Shown one piece after another: positions 6,326 through 8,740 of a stretch of DNA of 8,740 nt. The notes below the pieces were generated by a model. The model searched no databases and was not told the origin of the DNA. It was given only the letters and a program-made list of their open reading frames with translations. How positions within the stretch are numbered: the first letter of the stretch is position 1; every line of letters begins with the position of its first letter. Source of the DNA: an uncultured Actinoplanes sp. (GTDB lineage Bacteria; Actinomycetota; Actinomycetes; Mycobacteriales; Micromonosporaceae); contig CAKUMG010000187.1 in NCBI GenBank assembly GCA_934667465.1, positions 1 through 8,740 on the forward strand, written 5' to 3'. The translations under genes and the position numbers were made by a program.

Positions 6326-8064
6326 AACACAGCCGGGTATTCGAAGTATGGGCTCCTGAGAAGACCGTCAAGCTGCATCTCGGCGGGCAGGAGCGGGAGA
6401 TGGTGCGCGGGGACGACGGGTGGTGGCGGGCCGAGGTCGCCGACGCGGCCCCCGGCACCGACTACGCGTACGTTCTGCAGGATCACGACACTCCTCTTCC
6501 GGACCCCCGGTCGAAGTGGCAGCCTCAGGGGGTGCACGGCCCCAGCCGGGTGTACGACCACGCGGCCTTCCCGTGGTCGGACGGGTCCTGGACCGGTCGT
6601 CAGCTGCCCGGTTCGGTCCTCTACGAGCTGCATATCGGCACCTTCACCCCCGAAGGCACGTTCGACGCTGCCATCGCCCGGCTGGACCACCTGGTCGAGC
6701 TCGGCGTCGACCTGGTGGAACTGCTGCCGGTCAACGCGTTCAACGGCGAGTACAACTGGGGCTACGACGGCGTCTGCTGGTTCGCGCCGCACGAGGCCTA
6801 CGGCGGCCCCGACGGGCTCAAGCGCTTCGTCGACGCGGCGCACGCCAAGGGTCTCGGGGTCGTGCTGGACGTGGTCTACAACCACTTCGGGCCCAGCGGT
6901 GCGTACGCCCCGATGTTCGCGCCGTATCTGAGCAGCGCGGGCAGCAACCCGTGGGGCGACTCGGTCAACCTGGACGGCCCCGACTCCGGCGAGGTGCGCC
7001 GCTACATCATCGACAGCATCGTGTCGTGGCTGCGCGACTACCACGTCGACGGGCTGCGCCTGGACGCCGTGCACGCGCTGACCGACCACAACGCCGTGCA
7101 CGTGCTGGAGGAGATCGCGACCGAGGTCGAGAGCCTCTCCACGCACCTCAACCGGCCGCTGTCGCTGATCGCCGAGTCGGATCTCAACGACCCGACGCTG
7201 ATCACGCCGCGCGAGGGCCACGGCTACGGCCTGGACGCCCAGTGGGCCGACGACGTGCACCACGCGCTGCACACGCTGCTCACCGGCGAGCGGCAGGGCT
7301 ACTACGGCGACTTCGGCTCGCTGGAGTGCCTGGAGACGGTGCTGACCGGCGCGTTCTACCACGCGAACACCTGGTCCAGCTTCCGCCGGCGCAACCACGG
7401 CCGGCCCGTCGACCGGCAGCGCACCCCCGGGCACCGCTTCGTGGCGTACCTGCAGAACCACGACCAGATCGGCAACCGCGCGGTCGGCGACCGGATCTCC
7501 GCGAGCCTGTCGCCGGGCCTGCTCAAGATCGGCGCGACCTTGCTGCTGACCTCGCCGTTCACGCCCATGCTGTTCATGGGCGAGGAGTGGGCGGCCAGCA
7601 ATCCCTGGCAGTTCTTCACCAGCCACCCCGAGCCGGAGCTGGCCGAGGCCGTCCGCACCGGGCGCCGCCGCGAGTTCGCGTCGCACGGCTGGGCCGAGGC
7701 GGAGGTCCCCGACCCGCAGGACCGGGCCACCTTCGACCGGTCCAAGCTGGACTGGTCGGAGCCCGCGAAGCCCGGGCACGCCGAGATCCTCGAGCTCTAC
7801 AAGACGCTGATCGCGCTGCGCCGCGCGCACCCCGACCTGGCCGACCCGCGGCTGGACAAGGTCGAGGTGTGGCACGGCGACCAGTTCGTCGTGATGCGCC
7901 GCGGCCGCTGCGTCGTGGCGGCCAACCTCGCCCCGGTGGCGCAGACGGTGAGCCTGCGCTCGACGCCGTCCAAGGTGCTGCTCGCGACCGGCCCCGGCGT
8001 GGTGCTGCAGCGGGACCGGGTCGAGCTGCCGGCCGAGACCGCGGTGGTCGTCAGCGGGCGCTGA
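6322..8064 (+). CDS. treZ: Malto-oligosyltrehalose trehalohydrolase TreZ (GH13_10)
   Basis: A 580-residue hydrolase that cleaves the alpha-1,4 bond next to the trehalose unit of maltooligosyltrehalose, releasing trehalose and a shortened maltodextrin. An N-terminal beta-sandwich (RVFEVWAPE..VKLHL..GWWRAEV, about residues 4-85) is followed by the GH13 barrel, with LYELHIGTFTPEGTF at its start. Signature residues are present: LDVVYNH (182-188), GLRLDAVHA with nucleophile D248, LIAESDLNDP with acid/base E285, and LQNHDQIGNR with D381. These positions are close to those recalled for Sulfolobus TreZ. An in-frame TGA at 6280 limits the start to ATG 6316 or ATG 6322. AAGGG (6310-6314) is seven bases from 6322 and one from 6316, so 6322 is preferred. 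It is the last gene of the operon. Length is normal. Confidence 0.96.
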   Translation: MKHSRVFEVWAPEKTVKLHLGGQEREMVRGDDGWWRAEVADAAPGTDYAYVLQDHDTPLPDPRSKWQPQGVHGPSRVYDHAAFPWSDGSWTGRQLPGSVLYELHIGTFTPEGTFDAAIARLDHLVELGVDLVELLPVNAFNGEYNWGYDGVCWFAPHEAYGGPDGLKRFVDAAHAKGLGVVLDVVYNHFGPSGAYAPMFAPYLSSAGSNPWGDSVNLDGPDSGEVRRYIIDSIVSWLRDYHVDGLRLDAVHALTDHNAVHVLEEIATEVESLSTHLNRPLSLIAESDLNDPTLITPREGHGYGLDAQWADDVHHALHTLLTGERQGYYGDFGSLECLETVLTGAFYHANTWSSFRRRNHGRPVDRQRTPGHRFVAYLQNHDQIGNRAVGDRISASLSPGLLKIGATLLLTSPFTPMLFMGEEWAASNPWQFFTSHPEPELAEAVRTGRRREFASHGWAEAEVPDPQDRATFDRSKLDWSEPAKPGHAEILELYKTLIALRRAHPDLADPRLDKVEVWHGDQFVVMRRGRCVVAANLAPVAQTVSLRSTPSKVLLATGPGVVLQRDRVELPAETAVVVSGR

Positions 8065-8072
8065 GACGTTCG

Positions 8073-8606
8073 TCAGTTCCGGGTCGCGGTGGTCGTCACC
8101 GCGGCCCGGTTCCTGTTCGCGGGCTGCGCGCCGCGGTGCTGCTGCGACCAGCGGTAGGCGAAGGCCCGGCTGCCGTGCACCAGGCCGGTCGGGTGCAGAT
8201 CGCCGCGCACGTTGCGGACCGGGTCGAAGGCCAGCGCGGCGTCGACAGCCGTGGTCAGCGGCTGCCCGAAGCAGACCTCGGCCACGACCCGTTCCGCGGG
8301 GCCGCCGGGGTCGGCCACGATCTCCCAGCGGGAACCGTCGCCGGCGGCCGCCGACACGACGTCCTCCAGCGAGCGCCCCGGGTCGCTGGCGCCGGTGGCG
8401 GGCCTCGCGCCCAGGATCAGCTTGCGGCCGCTGCCGGTGAGATAGGGCAGGATCGAGCCGTACGCGGTCGCGAAGTGCCGCCGCGGTACGGGCACGTGCC
8501 GCAGCGCCCGCCCGCCGCCGCAGCTCGGCCCGGAGCCCGGGCGCGCCGTCCGCGCGGTCGCCGAGCACGACGTCGCCGCCGTGCTCGCGCGCCACCTCGC
8601 GGGCAC
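8073..8606 (-). CDS. Unrecognised protein tail; apparently the C-terminal part of a larger or frameshifted gene
   Basis: This frame runs from GTG 8606 to TGA 8075-8073 (177 codons), but only the part from about 8510 onward looks like protein. That part includes LRHVPVPRRHFATAYGSILP, KLILGARP, SRWEIVADPGGPAERVVAEV and, near the end, AFDPVRNVRGDLHPTGLVHG and SRAFAYRWSQ. Upstream of about 8511 the frame gives an unlikely Arg/Ser/Thr/Ala mix, while the overlapping Orn frame gives plausible sequence. The segment is reminiscent of the C-terminal half of an actinomycete family of about 270 residues often labelled 'phosphodiesterase', recalled with low certainty. No start codon with a ribosome site fits the protein-like part. 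It is therefore either fused to the upstream frame by a one-base shift or a 5'-truncated remnant. It converges on treZ with eight bases between stops. Confidence 0.45.
   Translation of the reverse strand: MPARWRASTAATSCSATARTARPGSGPSCGGGRALRHVPVPRRHFATAYGSILPYLTGSGRKLILGARPATGASDPGRSLEDVVSAAAGDGSRWEIVADPGGPAERVVAEVCFGQPLTTAVDAALAFDPVRNVRGDLHPTGLVHGSRAFAYRWSQQHRGAQPANRNRAAVTTTATRN
8082..8106. terminator. GC-rich hairpin after treZ, candidate factor-independent terminator
   Basis: GGTCGCGGTG (8082-8091) pairs with CACCGCGGCC (8097-8106) around a five-base loop. That is ten pairs including one G-T wobble, starting 18 bases after the treZ stop. There is no T tract, as is common for actinomycete hairpin terminators. 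It also lies in the last codons of the convergent minus-strand frame, so it could end transcription from both sides. Confidence 0.5.
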
Positions 8607-8740
8607 GCTCAGTGGTCACCGGCTCGGCCGGGAACAGCACGCGACGGTAGTACTCGAGCTCCTGGATGGACTCCAGAATGTCGGCCAGCGCGCGGTGGCC
8701 GCCATGCTTGTCTGGCGACTCCGCGAAGGCGGCACGGTAC
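8512..8740 (-). CDS. orn: Oligoribonuclease Orn, C-terminal part, lacking a stop at the expected place
   Basis: The frame starting at 8739 on the minus strand encodes the end of the DEDDh 3'-5' exoribonuclease that degrades di- to pentaribonucleotides (nanoRNA, pGpG). KHGGHRALADILESI followed by QELEYYRR contains the final catalytic His and Asp of the family (HRALAD). Codons for the DED residues upstream are outside the window. Family members normally end some 20-25 residues after the YYRR, following a tail like FPAEPVTTERAREVAREHG here. No stop occurs: GDVVLGDRADGAPGLRAELR follows and this frame stays open to about 6154, through the antisense of treZ. Good codon usage stops near 8511, where a second frame takes over, so the end given here is the point of that switch and not a stop codon. 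Orn identity is firm; the 3' end is unresolved. Confidence 0.8.

Noticed and set aside
6154..8640. 828-codon minus-strand open frame opposite treZ
   Set aside because: It is the Orn frame running on without a stop into the antisense of treZ. The sequence past about 8511 is low-complexity Arg/Ala/Val/Gly/Asp-rich, the mirror of GC-rich coding, and treZ on the other strand has every GH13 motif.

Overview
This window comes from a very GC-rich actinomycete chromosome. Third codon positions are almost all G or C, spurious antisense reading frames are long, and the protein motifs look like Micromonosporaceae/Actinoplanes-type sequences; that placement is inferred from motif resemblance only. The content is central storage-carbohydrate metabolism. 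I see no phage, insertion sequence, CRISPR array, tRNA or rRNA.

Layout. (1) Positions 1-222 (+) hold the last 73 codons of an unrecognised protein. (2) Convergent to it, with one base between the stop codons, is a minus-strand GT4 glucosyltransferase (1546-224). It closely resembles mycobacterial Rv3032, the alpha-1,4-glucosyltransferase of capsular glucan and methylglucose lipopolysaccharide synthesis. (3) A 311-bp divergent intergenic region (1547-1857) carries three clear inverted repeats and a candidate promoter. (4) A rightward operon encodes the three-step glycogen-to-trehalose route: treX (1858-3969), treY (3969-6239) and treZ (6322-8064). (5) Convergent to treZ, a minus-strand region (8740-8073) starts with the C-terminal end of oligoribonuclease (Orn). 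Its reading frame has no stop where the family ends, and it runs into a protein-like tail in another frame.

How the genes work together. TreX debranches glycogen or similar alpha-glucan. TreY isomerises the reducing-end linkage of the freed chains to alpha,alpha-1,1. TreZ cuts off trehalose. All catalytic residues of the three GH13 enzymes are present. The divergent glucosyltransferase builds alpha-1,4-glucan, so one intergenic control region separates a polymer-building gene from a polymer-to-trehalose operon.

The enzymes are well-known families and I do not claim a new system. The parts that merit a second look are the structured divergent intergenic region, the Orn gene without a stop and its apparent +1 frame change near 8511, and the non-overlapping treY-treZ junction with tiny bridging frames.
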